The position numbers and the translations under genes were made by a program. The notes below the pieces were generated by a model. The model had not been told where the DNA came from, made no database searches, and saw only the letters and a program-made list of their open reading frames with translations. A stretch of DNA of 41,225 nucleotides from Methanothrix sp. (lineage in GTDB: Archaea > Halobacteriota > Methanosarcinia > Methanotrichales > Methanotrichaceae), in assembly GCA_029907715.1 (NCBI GenBank), contig JARYLI010000014.1, positions 1 through 41,225 of the forward strand, given 5' to 3'. Each line of letters starts with the position of its first letter. Within the stretch, counting starts at the first letter, position 1. Below, in pieces: positions 30,716 through 40,287 of the stretch.

Positions 30716-31765
30716 ATGCCAGTACTACGTTTGCCGAAGTTCGGAAAACCGGTGAAGTACGCATACATCACGGGCAGGGTAAGGGCGATGAAGACCAAGC
30801 TCATACCCAACGAGATGTATGCCAGAATGCTGAACATGGATATACCAGAGATTGCAAGATACCTCGAAGAGACCCAGTACAAGGAGGAGATCGATGCTCT
30901 GGCCAAGGACTACTCTGGTGCAGAGCTGATCGAGCATGCGACCTTTGCAAATCTGGCAAAGACCTACAGGAAGCTCCTTGAGGTCTCGATAGACGAGCCC
31001 CAGTTCCTGATACTGGAGTACCTGAGGCGCTGGGACATCTGGAACATAAAGACGATCCTCCGCGGGAAGTTCTATGGAGCCAGCGACTCTGAGATAATGA
31101 AGTACATAGTGCCTGCGGGCGAGCTGGACAGGGAGTTCCTGGAGGGGCTTGCCAAGAAGGACTCGATCAATGATGTCATAGCCGCATTCGAGGGCACGGA
31201 CTTCGCTGAGGCTCTCTCCAAGTACGACGGGAAGTTCCTCGCCTCTGTGGAGAACGCCCTTGACAAGCTCTATTACTTCAGGATGGAGCGTGCTGTGGGC
31301 GGGACGCTATCAGTCGGCGGCGGTCTCCTTCTCAAGTACGTGAGGAGAGAGATCGATATCAAGAACCTCATAACCCTCTTCCGCATGAACAAGGCTGGAA
31401 TCGAGGCTAGCATCGTTCAGGAGAACCTGATACCTGGCGGCAAGCTCGGCGAGGAGCTGAGCCGGATGGCAGGACAGCCCTACGCGGATTTCGTCAGGGG
31501 GCTCGAGGGCTATCCGTTCTGGAGCGCAATCTCAGATGTGGCGACCGCAGACCTCGATGGCGTGAGCAGAATAGAGGCAAGATTGAAGGCATATCTGATC
31601 AGATACGCCTGGTCCCTCTCCAACTACCATCCGCTGTCGATCCTGCCTGTGCTTGGCTACATAGTCACAAAGGAGACAGAGGTTGCCAACATCAGGAAGA
31701 TCGTCAGGGGGAAGGAGGCTGGACTGCCTAACGAGCTCATCGAGGAGCAGATGGTGGTGGCATAA
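30716..31765 (+). CDS. atpC: A-type ATP synthase subunit C (central-stalk collar)
   Basis: A 349-residue helical protein of the V/A-ATPase C/d family, which couples the rotor shaft (D, F) to the K ring. Landmarks are [40 protein letters not shown] and [19 protein letters not shown] 30716, with ggtgag before it, gives [14 protein letters not shown] 30707 (overlapping the atpE stop) is an alternative adding three residues. The last base of its stop is the first base of atpF. Confidence 0.95.
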   Translation: MPVLRLPKFGKPVKYAYITGRVRAMKTKLIPNEMYARMLNMDIPEIARYLEETQYKEEIDALAKDYSGAELIEHATFANLAKTYRKLLEVSIDEPQFLILEYLRRWDIWNIKTILRGKFYGASDSEIMKYIVPAGELDREFLEGLAKKDSINDVIAAFEGTDFAEALSKYDGKFLASVENALDKLYYFRMERAVGGTLSVGGGLLLKYVRREIDIKNLITLFRMNKAGIEASIVQENLIPGGKLGEELSRMAGQPYADFVRGLEGYPFWSAISDVATADLDGVSRIEARLKAYLIRYAWSLSNYHPLSILPVLGYIVTKETEVANIRKIVRGKEAGLPNELIEEQMVVA

Positions 31766-32064
31766 TGGAGATTGCAGTTATAGGTAATAGTGATGCGGTT
31801 ATCGGATTCAGCCTCGCAGGAATCAAGAAAGCCTACGAGGCCACCTCGGAAGAGGAGCTGATAAACAAGATAAATGAGGTAATGGCTGATCCGAAAGTAG
31901 GAATTCTGGTCCTGCACCAGAATGACTATAACAGGCTTCCTAAGAGGCTGCAGTCGACCTTATCTAACTCCGTTAGGCCTACTGTTATCGCTATCGGAAC
32001 CGAGCAAAGCACAGAGATGAGAGAGAAGATTAAAAGGGCAATAGGTGTCGATTTATGGAAGTAG
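31765..32064 (+). CDS. atpF: A-type ATP synthase subunit F
   Basis: A 99-residue CheY-like protein: [20 protein letters not shown] at the start, then [15 protein letters not shown] and TVIAIGTEQ, with a short C-terminal helix ([14 protein letters not shown]) that docks on the D shaft. It is a rotor component that can modulate activity. It overlaps both neighbours (1 base with atpC, 10 bases with atpA). Confidence 0.95.
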   Translation: MEIAVIGNSDAVIGFSLAGIKKAYEATSEEELINKINEVMADPKVGILVLHQNDYNRLPKRLQSTLSNSVRPTVIAIGTEQSTEMREKIKRAIGVDLWK

Positions 32065-33785
32065 GAAGAGTAAAGAGAGTCGCCGGACCGGTCGTGCAGG
32101 CCGTTGGTCTGAAGGCTTCGATGTACGACCTGGTTCTGGTCGGCGAGGAAGGCCTGATGAGTGAGGTCATCGGCATTTCCGGAGATAAGCACATCATCCA
32201 GGTATACGAGGATACCTCGGGTATCAAGCCTGGTGAGCCGGTCAAGGAGACCGGAGGGCCTCTGGTGGCCCAGCTTGGTCCTGGCATCCTCACTCAGATC
32301 TACGACGGCGTTCAGAGACCGCTTCCCCTGCTGGCCGAGAGGTCTGGAGACTTCATCAGCAGAGGCCTCTTCGTCGATGGTGTAGATCACAAGAAGAAGT
32401 GGGAGTTCCAGCCCCTGGTTAAGAAGGGCGATACGGTAAAGCCCGGACAGCCCATAGGCGTTGTCCAGGAGCAGCTCCTGATCAAGCACAAGATCATGGT
32501 TCCACCGAAGCACAAGGGTGGGGTCGTAAAGGAGATCTACAGCGGGAACTTCACGGTTGAGGAGACTGTCTGTGTGCTTGAGGATGGCTCACAGCTCACG
32601 ATGCTCCAGAAGTGGCCTGTCCGTCAGGCGCGTCCCGTCGTGAGGAAGCTGCCTCCGACAATCCCGCTGAGAACAGGCCAGAGGGTCATCGATGGATTCT
32701 TCCCCCTGGCAAAGGGCGGAACCGCAGCCATCCCCGGAGGATTCGGCACAGGCAAGACTGTCATGCAGCAGACGCTCTCAAAGTGGTCTGACGTCGATAT
32801 AGTCATCTACGTCGGATGCGGCGAGCGTGGCAATGAGATGGCAGATCTGCTCCACGAGTTCCCCGAGCTGGTGGATCCGAGGACAAACAGGCCGCTGCTC
32901 GAGAGGTCGATCGTCTACGCCAACACATCCAACATGCCAGTTGCAGCTCGTGAGGCTTCGATCTACACAGGGATGACCACAGCAGAGTACTACAGAGACA
33001 TGGGTTATGATGTGCTGATGACCGCGGACTCGACATCGAGATGGGCTGAGGCCATGAGAGAGCTCGCCTCGAGGCTTGAGGAGATGCCTGGTGAGGAGGG
33101 CTATCCGGCGTATCTCGCTGCGAGGCTTGCAGACTTCTACGAGCGCGCTGGACGGGCTGAGATCCTGGCCGGCGGCGAGGGCTCGGTCGCGGTCGTGGGC
33201 GCAGTATCCCCACCTGGTGGAGACTTCACAGAGCCTGTGACTCAGAACACGCTCCGTATCGTCAAGGTCTTCTGGGCGCTCGACTCCAGGCTGACACAGC
33301 GCAGGCACTTCCCGTCGATCAACTGGCTCGATTCGTACTCGCTGTACGAGAAGGATCTTGAGGGCTGGTATGCGGAGAATGTCGCCCCTGATTGGAACCA
33401 GATGAAGAGGAGAGCGATGGCGATACTCCAGGAGAACGCCGAGCTCGAGGAGATCGTCATGCTTGTCGGCTCGGATGCGCTGCCTGAGGATCAGCAGCTG
33501 ACACTCGAGGTTGCCAGGATGATCATCAACTTCTGGCTGGCGCAGAGCGCGTTCCACCCGGTGGATACATTCTGCCCGTACAAGAAGCAGTATGATCTCC
33601 TGAAGGCGATACTGACATACAGGGACTACGCATTCGAGGCTCTCCACAGGGGTGTAGCGGTCGATCAGATCAAGAGCGTACCCTCCAAAGACGCACTAGC
33701 CAAGCTCAAGATGGTTGAGGACTACGAGCCCGAGCTCAAGAAGGTCATGGACCAGATGAAGGCTGAGTTCGAGGCTCTGAAGTAA
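32055..33785 (+). CDS. atpA: A-type ATP synthase catalytic subunit A
   Basis: A 576-residue catalytic subunit. After the N-terminal barrel ([20 protein letters not shown]) comes the non-homologous insertion characteristic of A subunits (about 110-200). Walker A follows in [14 protein letters not shown] (about 227-236), then [18 protein letters not shown] (catalytic Glu) and [14 protein letters not shown]. It makes or hydrolyses ATP at the A/B interfaces. No intein is present, unlike some archaeal copies. Confidence 0.97.
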   Translation: MEVGRVKRVAGPVVQAVGLKASMYDLVLVGEEGLMSEVIGISGDKHIIQVYEDTSGIKPGEPVKETGGPLVAQLGPGILTQIYDGVQRPLPLLAERSGDFISRGLFVDGVDHKKKWEFQPLVKKGDTVKPGQPIGVVQEQLLIKHKIMVPPKHKGGVVKEIYSGNFTVEETVCVLEDGSQLTMLQKWPVRQARPVVRKLPPTIPLRTGQRVIDGFFPLAKGGTAAIPGGFGTGKTVMQQTLSKWSDVDIVIYVGCGERGNEMADLLHEFPELVDPRTNRPLLERSIVYANTSNMPVAAREASIYTGMTTAEYYRDMGYDVLMTADSTSRWAEAMRELASRLEEMPGEEGYPAYLAARLADFYERAGRAEILAGGEGSVAVVGAVSPPGGDFTEPVTQNTLRIVKVFWALDSRLTQRRHFPSINWLDSYSLYEKDLEGWYAENVAPDWNQMKRRAMAILQENAELEEIVMLVGSDALPEDQQLTLEVARMIINFWLAQSAFHPVDTFCPYKKQYDLLKAILTYRDYAFEALHRGVAVDQIKSVPSKDALAKLKMVEDYEPELKKVMDQMKAEFEALK

Positions 33786-33796
33786 GGGGGTTGCCA

Positions 33797-35188
33797 ATGA
33801 CCAAGGAATACAAGACTATAACCGAGATCTCTGGACCCCTGGTGTTCGTCGAGAAGACCGAGCCGGTAGGCTACGGTGAACTCGTCGAGATCAGGACGGC
33901 CAGCGGTGAGGTGAAGAGAGGCCAGGTCCTGGACACCTCGGATGAGATCGTCGTCGTCCAGGTCTTCGAGGGTACCGGTGGCCTCTCAAAGGATAGCTCC
34001 GTGAGATTCACCGGAGACGTCATCAAGATGCCGCTCTCTCCGAGCATCATAGGGAGGGTCCTCTCTGGCTCCGGCAGGCCGAGGGATGGTGGGCCACCCA
34101 TCGTTCCAGAGGTGGAGCGCGAGATCATCGGGGCTGCCATAAATCCGGCCTCGAGGGAGAAGCCGAGGGCTTTCATCCAGACGGGCATATCAACCATAGA
34201 CGGCACCAACACCCTTGTGAGGGGGCAGAAGCTGCCCATCTTCTCAGGTGCAGGGCTCCCGCACAATGATGTCGCCCTTCAGATCGCCCGTCAGGCAAAG
34301 GTCCTGGGAGAGGCAGAGCAGTTCGCGGTGGTCTTCTGCGCCATGGGCATCACAAACGAGGAGGCCCAGCACTTCATGGCGGACTTCGAGAGGACAGGCG
34401 CCCTCGAGAGGGCTGTGATCTTCCTCAACCTGGCGGACGATCCGGCTGTCGAGAGGCTTCTGACTCCAAAGCTCGGGCTGACCACAGCTGAGTATCTGGC
34501 ATTCGATCTGGACATGCACGTGCTGGTCATCTACACCGACATGACCAACTACTGCGAGTCCCTGAGGCAGATGGGAGCTGCCCGAGAGGAGGTTCCGGGA
34601 CGCCGCGGCTATCCGGGCTACATGTACACAGACCTCGCCACAAACTACGAGCGTGCCGGGATCATAAAGGGCAAGAAGGGATCGATCACGCAGTTCCCGA
34701 TCCTCACGATGCCAGGCGACGACATAACACATCCGATTCCGGATCTCTCAGGATACATCACAGAGGGCCAGCTCATCGTATCGCGTGAGCTCCACAGGAA
34801 GGGCATCTATCCGCCCATCGACATCCGCCCATCCCTGAGCAGGCTGATGAACTCAGGAATCGGCGCCGGACACACCAGAGAGGATCACAGGGCCGTATCG
34901 GATCAGCTCTATGCGTACTACGCAGAGGGTTGCGATCTGAGGGGCCTTGCAGCGATCGTCGGCAAGGAGGCTCTCTCAGAGCGCGACAAGCTCATCCTGG
35001 AGTTCGCCGACCAGTTCGAGCGCAGGTTCGTCAATCAGGGAAGGGATGAGGACAGGTCCATCATAGAGACCCTCACCATCGGATGGGAGCTCCTCTCGAT
35101 GCTGCCCGAGACGATGCTCACCAGGATCGACGACAAGTACATCAAGAAGTACCATCCGAAGTACGCAGGCACCGCAAAGAAAGAGTGA
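33797..35188 (+). CDS. atpB: A-type ATP synthase regulatory subunit B
   Basis: A 463-residue subunit that alternates with A in the head. It starts [20 protein letters not shown] and retains [12 protein letters not shown]-like and [20 protein letters not shown] segments. The P-loop is degenerate ([15 protein letters not shown]), as expected for a non-catalytic subunit. It also has [15 protein letters not shown] and [17 protein letters not shown] 33797 after aaggggg is preferred to TTG 33791. Confidence 0.97.
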   Translation: MTKEYKTITEISGPLVFVEKTEPVGYGELVEIRTASGEVKRGQVLDTSDEIVVVQVFEGTGGLSKDSSVRFTGDVIKMPLSPSIIGRVLSGSGRPRDGGPPIVPEVEREIIGAAINPASREKPRAFIQTGISTIDGTNTLVRGQKLPIFSGAGLPHNDVALQIARQAKVLGEAEQFAVVFCAMGITNEEAQHFMADFERTGALERAVIFLNLADDPAVERLLTPKLGLTTAEYLAFDLDMHVLVIYTDMTNYCESLRQMGAAREEVPGRRGYPGYMYTDLATNYERAGIIKGKKGSITQFPILTMPGDDITHPIPDLSGYITEGQLIVSRELHRKGIYPPIDIRPSLSRLMNSGIGAGHTREDHRAVSDQLYAYYAEGCDLRGLAAIVGKEALSERDKLILEFADQFERRFVNQGRDEDRSIIETLTIGWELLSMLPETMLTRIDDKYIKKYHPKYAGTAKKE

Positions 35189-35192
35189 GATC

Positions 35193-35891
35193 ATGGCCGT
35201 AATAAGAGGGACAAAGCCGACCAGGGCAGTGCTCATCGCCCTTCGAAGAAGGATAAAGGTGGCACAGACTGGTCACGAGCTCCTCAAGATGAAGCGCGAC
35301 GGCCTCATGATCGAATTTTTTGAGGTGCTGAACAGGGCGAAGACAATACGGCAAGAGCTCGTCCAGGATTACATCCGGGCGGAGCAGAGGCTCAGCATGG
35401 CGAAGGCCGCGGATGGCACCATAGCCATAAAGAGCGTGGCCTTCGCCCTGCAAAAAGAGCCTGTCGTGGATCTGCAGTCCAGAAACATAATGGGCGTTGT
35501 GGTTCCCAAGATATCCGCAGAGGCCGTGCACAAGAAGATGTACGAGCGAGGATACGGTATCATAGGGACAAGCGCCGCCATAGACGAGGCTGCAGATGCC
35601 TATGAGAGCCTGGTGGACAAGATAATCACAGCGGCCGAGGTCGAGACCTCGCTTATGAAGCTCATAGATGATATCGAGAAGACCAAGAGGCGTGTCAACG
35701 CTCTCGAGTTCAAGGTCATACCCGATATCAAGGACACCATCAGGTTCATAGGCTTCGCACTGGAGGAGATGGACAGGGACAACATAGTCAGGCTGAAGAA
35801 GCTCAAGGCGAAGGCTCAGAAGCGCGCCAAGGCTGAGGAGGCTGAAAAGGCGGCCAAGGCAGCTGCCGAGGCTGCAGCCTCCGCCACATGA
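35193..35891 (+). CDS. atpD: A-type ATP synthase subunit D (central shaft)
   Basis: A 232-residue protein dominated by two long antiparallel helices. The first is IRGTKPTRAVLIALRRRIKV then LLKMKRDGLMIEFFEVL. The second contains KTKRRVNALEFKVIPDIKDT-like sequence followed by IRFIGFALEEMDRDNIVRLK. It turns inside the A3B3 head as the shaft. The C-terminus is an Ala/Lys/Glu-rich tail. Its stop overlaps the ahaG start (ATGA). Confidence 0.95.
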   Translation: MAVIRGTKPTRAVLIALRRRIKVAQTGHELLKMKRDGLMIEFFEVLNRAKTIRQELVQDYIRAEQRLSMAKAADGTIAIKSVAFALQKEPVVDLQSRNIMGVVVPKISAEAVHKKMYERGYGIIGTSAAIDEAADAYESLVDKIITAAEVETSLMKLIDDIEKTKRRVNALEFKVIPDIKDTIRFIGFALEEMDRDNIVRLKKLKAKAQKRAKAEEAEKAAKAAAEAAASAT

Positions 35892-36082
35892 GCATGACCG
35901 GATGGGCCGAGCGCAAGGCAAAGGAGTGGTTTGGGACCCCCGAGAAGAAGATGAGGTTGCTGCAGTGGCTGGTGTACATCTCCAACCTCTACGTAATTCT
36001 CGGGGTATTCATATTAATTTATATTCTGTACGGAGAGCACCTTCACGCGCTCTGGGATGCGATCAGGAGCGGTGAGCTTTAG
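35888..36082 (+). CDS. ahaG: Small membrane protein AhaG of the ATP synthase operon
   Basis: A 64-residue protein: a basic, Trp-containing N-terminus (WAERKAKEWFGTPEKKMRLL), one transmembrane helix (YISNLYVILGVFILIYILYG) and a short acidic end. It lies at the 3' end of the operon with an ATGA overlap, matching ahaG of Methanosarcina in place and shape. Its role in the enzyme is not established; assembly or stability is often assumed. Too hydrophobic and well placed to be spurious. Confidence 0.85.
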   Translation: MSMTGWAERKAKEWFGTPEKKMRLLQWLVYISNLYVILGVFILIYILYGEHLHALWDAIRSGEL

Positions 36083-36200
36083 CTGATGTCGCAGGTTCTG
36101 TTTGGATCAAGCATGCTTTGTTCGGTGTTGTTCTCTGTTTTTCTGGTCTCGGCGTTATCATCATGATTTTGTGGTTCTCGCTTCTCTCACTCCTTTTTCT
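36083..36200 (+). terminator. T-rich region after the ATP synthase operon
   Basis: Several T runs follow ahaG (tgtttttctgg about 36137-36147; ctcctttttctg about 36190-36201). Archaeal polymerases can terminate at such T tracts without a strong hairpin. Nothing else is seen in the 208-base gap before alaX. Confidence 0.35.
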
Positions 36201-36290
36201 GCATCTCGATGCAGCGTGATCGCAGCATGAGATTCGCAGAATCGCACCAGAGGGAAACCGATATCTCCAACCTCCTGATATCTCACCATC

Positions 36291-36989
36291 ATGACTCAGG
36301 CTCTTTATCTGGATGACAGCTACATGCGCAGCTTTGATGCGATCGTCACCGGTGTTGATGACTCGGGAGTGTATCTCGACAGGACTGCATTCTATCCGAG
36401 ATCTGGCGGTCAGCCATCGGATCTGGGCATTCTGATCAGAGGCGATGAGGTGTTCAGAGTCGAAAGCGTGGAGCTCTCAGAGCGTGGCATATGCCATCGC
36501 GCTCATGGACTCTCTCCTGGAGATGAGGTCAGGGGCGAGATAGACTGGGAGAGGAGGTACAGGATCATGCGGAGCCATACAGCATGCCATATCCTGAGCG
36601 CGGTGATATTCAGGGAGACAGGAGCGCTGATAACAGGGAACCAGATCAACATCGACAGGTCCAGGGTTGACTTCAGCCTCGAGGCATTTGACAGAAGCAT
36701 GATTGAGACGTACGTGGGAATGGCAAACGATCTAATAAAAGAGGGTCACCCGGTGAGGGTTAGGGTTCTGACTAGAGATGAGGCGATGGAGATACCGGAT
36801 CTTGTAAGGCTGGCCATGAACGTTCCGGAGCGGGAGAGCGTGAGGGTAATTGAGATCGAGGGTGTGGATCTGCAGGCATGCGGGGGCACACATGTCAGGA
36901 ACACATCGGAGATCGGTGAGATGAGGCTCGTTAAGGCGGAGAACAAGGGGAAGAGCAACAGAAGGGTGTACTTCGAGCTGGTGGGATGA
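36291..36989 (+). CDS. alaX: Alanyl-tRNA editing protein AlaX
   Basis: A 232-residue AlaX protein of medium length, containing the editing domain of alanyl-tRNA synthetase plus the N-terminal SGGQPSD module. Zinc ligands are visible: HTACH (about 96-100) and the CGGTH motif (about 198-202). It hydrolyses Ser- (and Gly-) tRNA-Ala in trans. Overlaps the marker 8 gene by four bases, so both are probably translated from one message. Confidence 0.92.
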   Translation: MTQALYLDDSYMRSFDAIVTGVDDSGVYLDRTAFYPRSGGQPSDLGILIRGDEVFRVESVELSERGICHRAHGLSPGDEVRGEIDWERRYRIMRSHTACHILSAVIFRETGALITGNQINIDRSRVDFSLEAFDRSMIETYVGMANDLIKEGHPVRVRVLTRDEAMEIPDLVRLAMNVPERESVRVIEIEGVDLQACGGTHVRNTSEIGEMRLVKAENKGKSNRRVYFELVG

Positions 36990-37831
36990 TGCACATAATG
37001 GAGCTTCTCGGAAGATGCAGGGTGAAGGTGAAGGACGAGAAGGTGGTTGAGGCCACAGAGCCGCTCATAGAGTGGTGCCCTCTTTTCGACAAGGTCAGGG
37101 GAATAAAAAGGATAACATCCGAGGCTGCTGCCGGGAATGCTGAGTTCCGCATAAGAGAGCACGGGATGTTCACGCCCAGGCGGAAGCTTGAGACGAAGAC
37201 TTTCGTGAGCTTTGGCGCCTCTGAGACACTGATGACAGGCATATCCAGGGGTCTCATCGAGGCAGCGGTCACGGTCTGTGATGGAGCCGGTACAGTGATA
37301 TCCGACTCTCCATCGCTCGTCCAGGGTATGGGCGGCTGGATCTCCGGGCTTCTGGAGACCGAGCCGATACCGGAGGTTATAGAATACATCGAGCGAAAGG
37401 GCGGCACAGTGCTTTCCCCCAGGGACGCGCGAATCGATCAGGTGGAGGGCGCGAGAATCGCTGCGCAGAGATACAGGAGATTCGCGGTCACAGTCACAGA
37501 TGCGAAAACTGCATTTGAGCTGAGAAAGCTGGAGCAGGAGACCGGCTGCAGGATACTGATTGTGGGGGTGCATCTCACTGGCATATCGAGGGATGATGCC
37601 GAACTGCTTCTCTCTGCTGCTGATATAGTAACGGGCTGCGCATCGAAGCACATACGGGAGCTCGTGAAGCCACTCGTGCAGGTCGGAACTGCGGTGCCAC
37701 TCTTCGGCCTGACCCGGTGGGGCAAGGAGCTTCTCGTCGAGCGCGCGAAGGACGTGGAGCAGCCCATACTCATAAACACAATGCCCCTGCCGGTTCTGCC
37801 TGAGCATAAACAGCCAAGGCCTCTGGTCTGA
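36986..37831 (+). CDS. Methanogenesis marker protein 8 (DUF2099)
   Basis: A 281-residue protein of the DUF2099/methanogenesis marker 8 family, found in essentially all methanogens. Landmarks are VVEATEPLIEWCPLFDKVRG, FVSFGASETLMTGISRGLIE, VCDGAGTVISDSPSLVQGMG, VTVTDAKTAFELRKLE and NTMPLPVLPEHKQPRPLV at the C-terminus. The function is not settled; a link to methanogenesis cofactor or methyl-coenzyme M reductase maturation is often suggested. Several conserved Cys (Cys33, a CDG Cys, GCASKH) could bind metal. Coupled to alaX by an ATGA overlap. Confidence 0.88.
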   Translation: MMHIMELLGRCRVKVKDEKVVEATEPLIEWCPLFDKVRGIKRITSEAAAGNAEFRIREHGMFTPRRKLETKTFVSFGASETLMTGISRGLIEAAVTVCDGAGTVISDSPSLVQGMGGWISGLLETEPIPEVIEYIERKGGTVLSPRDARIDQVEGARIAAQRYRRFAVTVTDAKTAFELRKLEQETGCRILIVGVHLTGISRDDAELLLSAADIVTGCASKHIRELVKPLVQVGTAVPLFGLTRWGKELLVERAKDVEQPILINTMPLPVLPEHKQPRPLV

Positions 37832-37869
37832 CAAAAGATCAGGGAGTAATGATGGGTTGCCGGAGGCGT

Positions 37870-37894
37870 GCACCCCGGGCTGAGCATGGGGTGC
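37870..37894. terminator. Hairpin between convergent genes
   Basis: GCACCCC pairs with GGGGTGC across an 11-base loop between the ends of the marker 8 gene and orc1. It may terminate both. Confidence 0.35.
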
Positions 37895-37952
37895 GTCGTT
37901 GTCCCGCCCTCACCGAAGCGGAAGGCTGGGGATCCCAGGCAAAGAGGACCTG

Positions 37953-39074
37953 TCACTCTTCGACTCTGGTGATCACCTCTGCGGAATCGTACCTCAGGCG
38001 TATGATCCTGCTCCTTCCCCGCATACCGGAGCCGGTGAATCCTGTCTCTACAAGCCTCAGAGCCTCCAGTCTCTTCAGTATCTCGTAGAACTTCGTGTAG
38101 CCTGCCTGTGTGAGACCGTGGTAGGTGCTGTACAGCTCCCCGGACTGCGCCTTACCTCCGGGCTGTTCTGCGATGATCCTCAGCAGAGTCCTCTCGTCCC
38201 TGCTCAGAGATCTGATCGCATGCTCGAGATGCAGGAATCTGGAGCTACTGAACGCCCTTCTCACATCCTCCTCTGATATGCTCCTGGATGCTCGTCTCTC
38301 CGCTTCCATTCCGGCGCGCTTGAGCAGGTCTATCCCCACCCTGAGATCGCCGGATTCTGTGGCGAGATCCACCACGACATCAAGCACATCCTGGGACAGA
38401 ACACCTGGATAGAATCCGAGCTGAGCCCTTCGTGAGAGTATCGCGAATATCTCGTCTCTTTTGTACGGTGGAAACAGGATCTCCTCCGGCCTGAAGACTG
38501 ACTCTACCCTGGGATCAGGGATGTATTTCATGGATGGCTCGCTGTGTGCAGCCACCACACCTGCCCTGAATCCGGGCAGCGACTCATGAGATCTGAGAAG
38601 GGTGTAAAGGATCTGATCGATCTCCTTCTCGGGGAAGAGATAGCTGACATCGTCCAGAGCCACGATCAGAACTGCCTCCCTGGATGCGAGCTCATTTGCT
38701 ATTTTATCGAAGAGGCGCTTGAAGGAGATGCCGCTTGAGGGAGGAGAGATCCCAAATATCTTTTTGTATATCCTCGAGAAGATGCTGTACCGTGTCCCGT
38801 CTATCTGGCAGTTTATATGGACAGTGATCACGCTTCTTGTGTGCTTCTCTATCTCCTCGAACAGCTTTATTATCGCGGTGGTTTTGCCGGTGCCTGGGGG
38901 GCCCAGGCAGAGCGCATTAACAGGCCTGGCTCCACGAATGGCGGGCCGCACGCAGAACCTCAGGCTCTTCATCTGAGCCTCTCTGTGATCGAAATGCTCC
39001 GGCACATAATCCAGCTCGAAAACCTCAGGGTCCTTGAAGAGCGTCTCATCCCAGAGAAGCATGTCATCTTTCAT
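37953..39074 (-). CDS. cdc6: Orc1/Cdc6-type replication initiator
   Basis: A 373-residue AAA+ protein. It starts near MLLWDETLFKDPEVFELDYV, then HREAQMKSLRFCVRPAI, Walker A LCLGPPGTGKTTAI, Walker B VLIVALDDVSYLF and sensor regions. A C-terminal winged helix (SGELYSTYHGLTQAGYTKFY) binds origin boxes. ATG 39074 lies about 30 bases from a TATA box (39103-39110), so the longer frame to 39101 is unlikely. No origin recognition boxes are evident in the short gap to the neighbouring gene, so this may be a paralogue away from the main origin. Confidence 0.93.
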   Translation of the reverse strand: MKDDMLLWDETLFKDPEVFELDYVPEHFDHREAQMKSLRFCVRPAIRGARPVNALCLGPPGTGKTTAIIKLFEEIEKHTRSVITVHINCQIDGTRYSIFSRIYKKIFGISPPSSGISFKRLFDKIANELASREAVLIVALDDVSYLFPEKEIDQILYTLLRSHESLPGFRAGVVAAHSEPSMKYIPDPRVESVFRPEEILFPPYKRDEIFAILSRRAQLGFYPGVLSQDVLDVVVDLATESGDLRVGIDLLKRAGMEAERRASRSISEEDVRRAFSSSRFLHLEHAIRSLSRDERTLLRIIAEQPGGKAQSGELYSTYHGLTQAGYTKFYEILKRLEALRLVETGFTGSGMRGRSRIIRLRYDSAEVITRVEE

Positions 39075-39102
39075 CGGCTTCAATCCACTATTCGAGAACA
39101 AC

Positions 39103-39110
39103 TATATATA
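39103..39110 (-). promoter_or_regulatory. TATA box of orc1/cdc6
   Basis: Read on the minus strand as catatatatagttg. It predicts transcription start near 39081, eight bases before ATG 39074. Confidence 0.55.
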
Positions 39111-39145
39111 TGCCTGCGCATCGAAGAGTTCTACAAAAGGAGGGA

Positions 39146-39153
39146 GTATATAC
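39146..39153 (+). promoter_or_regulatory. TATA box of the Hfq-like gene
   Basis: The context ggagggagtatatacgacgg predicts a start near 39178 and a leader of about 25 bases before ATG 39203. Confidence 0.45.
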
Positions 39154-39202
39154 GACGGACACGCAGGCTGGAGCGCAGGAGCAGGAGGAATCAAAGACAA
39201 AG

Positions 39203-39391
39203 ATGCCGCAGTTCCTGCCGAAGCTTAGGGGCCAGCAGGTAATGGTAAGGATGAACGATGGCAGGCCGCTGAGTGGTAAGCTTGTCTCGTTCAACGCATA
39301 CGAGATAGTGCTCGATGCAGGACCCAGGACATATCTGCTCTTCAAGCACGCCATCGCCAGCATAGAGGTCCCGAAGGGCATCCTGGACTGA
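39203..39391 (+). CDS. Hfq-like Sm-fold RNA-binding protein
   Basis: A 62-residue single Sm domain. Sm1 is VMVRMNDGRPLSGKLVSFNA then YEIVLD. Sm2 is TYLLFKHAIASIEVP, whose KHAI sequence is the Hfq signature (YKHAI) rather than the eukaryotic/archaeal RGxx form. It probably forms a hexameric ring that binds small RNAs at U- or A-rich sites. The frame is open upstream to 39110, but the TATA box at 39146 and the domain boundary favour ATG 39203. Divergent from orc1/cdc6. No N-terminal helix is present before the strands apart from MPQFLPKLR. Confidence 0.8.
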   Translation: MPQFLPKLRGQQVMVRMNDGRPLSGKLVSFNAYEIVLDAGPRTYLLFKHAIASIEVPKGILD

Positions 39392-39534
39392 GACGTCCGG
39401 AATATGGTCCACGGTATGCAGCTGGATATCATAGCCCAGAGGTTATAACATCAGGTCTTCAGAGAACTTGCAGCATAAGTTAATATTCTATCAGTGTACC
39501 AGATCGATATAAAGGGTTTCAAGGGAGTGGTTGG

Positions 39535-40041
39535 TTGGATCGGGATTTCAGCAGGACTCTCGTCGGAGAGGCGCTGGTCGGGGACGGCCCCGAGGTTGCG
39601 CATATCGATCTGGTCATCGGGCCAAAAGGCGGGGCGGTTGATGCTGCATTCGTCACATCGCTGGCATCGCCGCGAAGGGGTCACACACCTCTTCTCGCGG
39701 TTCTGGAGCCGAATCTGCCAGCAAAGCCATCGACTCTGATCGTGAACAAGGTGACGATCAAAAATGCAAGGCAGGCGGCTCTGATGTTCGGGCCGGCCCA
39801 GGCAGCGGTCGCAAAGGCTGTGATGGACTGCGTCGCGGAGGGGGTTATACCCAGGGAGAGGGTTGAGGATCTTCTCATAGTGGTCTCTGTATTCATCGAG
39901 TGGGATGCAGAAGACAAGAGGAAGATCTATGAGAACAACTACCTCGCAACTAAGATGGCCATAAAGAGAGCAGTCACATCGGAACCTGGGGTCGATGAGA
40001 TCCTCTCAAGGAAGGATACTGCAAAGCACCCGTTTGCATGA
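39535..40041 (+). CDS. fae: Formaldehyde-activating enzyme homologue (Fae)
   Basis: A 168-residue Fae, which condenses formaldehyde with tetrahydromethanopterin to methylene-H4MPT. Family motifs are VGEALVGDGPEVAHIDLVIG (with the active-site His), TSLASPRRGHTPLLAVLEPN and KTVTIKNARQAALMFGPAQA-type sequence. No in-frame ATG lies near the N-terminus. TTG 39535 gives the expected start, 25 bases after the TATA-like gatataaag (39507-39513), suggesting a leaderless message. It is a stand-alone Fae, not the Fae-Hps fusion seen in some archaea. It probably detoxifies formaldehyde or links ribulose-monophosphate flow to C1 carriers. Confidence 0.92.
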   Translation: MDRDFSRTLVGEALVGDGPEVAHIDLVIGPKGGAVDAAFVTSLASPRRGHTPLLAVLEPNLPAKPSTLIVNKVTIKNARQAALMFGPAQAAVAKAVMDCVAEGVIPRERVEDLLIVVSVFIEWDAEDKRKIYENNYLATKMAIKRAVTSEPGVDEILSRKDTAKHPFA

Positions 40042-40221
40042 TAGTTTGAGTAAAAGATTCTCTGATACAGATTTCACCAGGAATAAGCTGCAAGTCCTGG
40101 TAACGGGCCTCAATGAGCTAGATGTGATCTACAAATGATTCATATTACTCATAGATGTCAGAGAATCGAGTAATGGAAGCCCTACATGAAAATTAGCTAC
40201 TTAAGCCGGTCAGTCTCCATG

Positions 40222-40254
40222 CCTGCTTGAGGTGTGAACCTCTGAGCGGGCAGG
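40222..40254 (+). promoter_or_regulatory. Nested hairpin before the repeat-protein gene
   Basis: CCTGC pairs with GCAGG around an inner GAGGT-GTGA-ACCTC hairpin. It lies 34 bases before ATG 40288 and could be a leader structure. The rest of the gap 40042-40287 shows no gene. Confidence 0.35.
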
Positions 40255-40287
40255 AGAGTGACAGGTTGGATGATCGGCAGGGGAATT

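Noticed and set aside
39075-39202. Replication origin next to orc1/cdc6
   Set aside because: The gap is only about 128 bases, filled by two promoters, and no origin recognition box or AT-rich unwinding element is evident.
40203-40270. tRNA-like fold near 40222
   Set aside because: The nested hairpin lacks the acceptor stem, T-loop GTTCRA and anticodon arm spacing of a tRNA.
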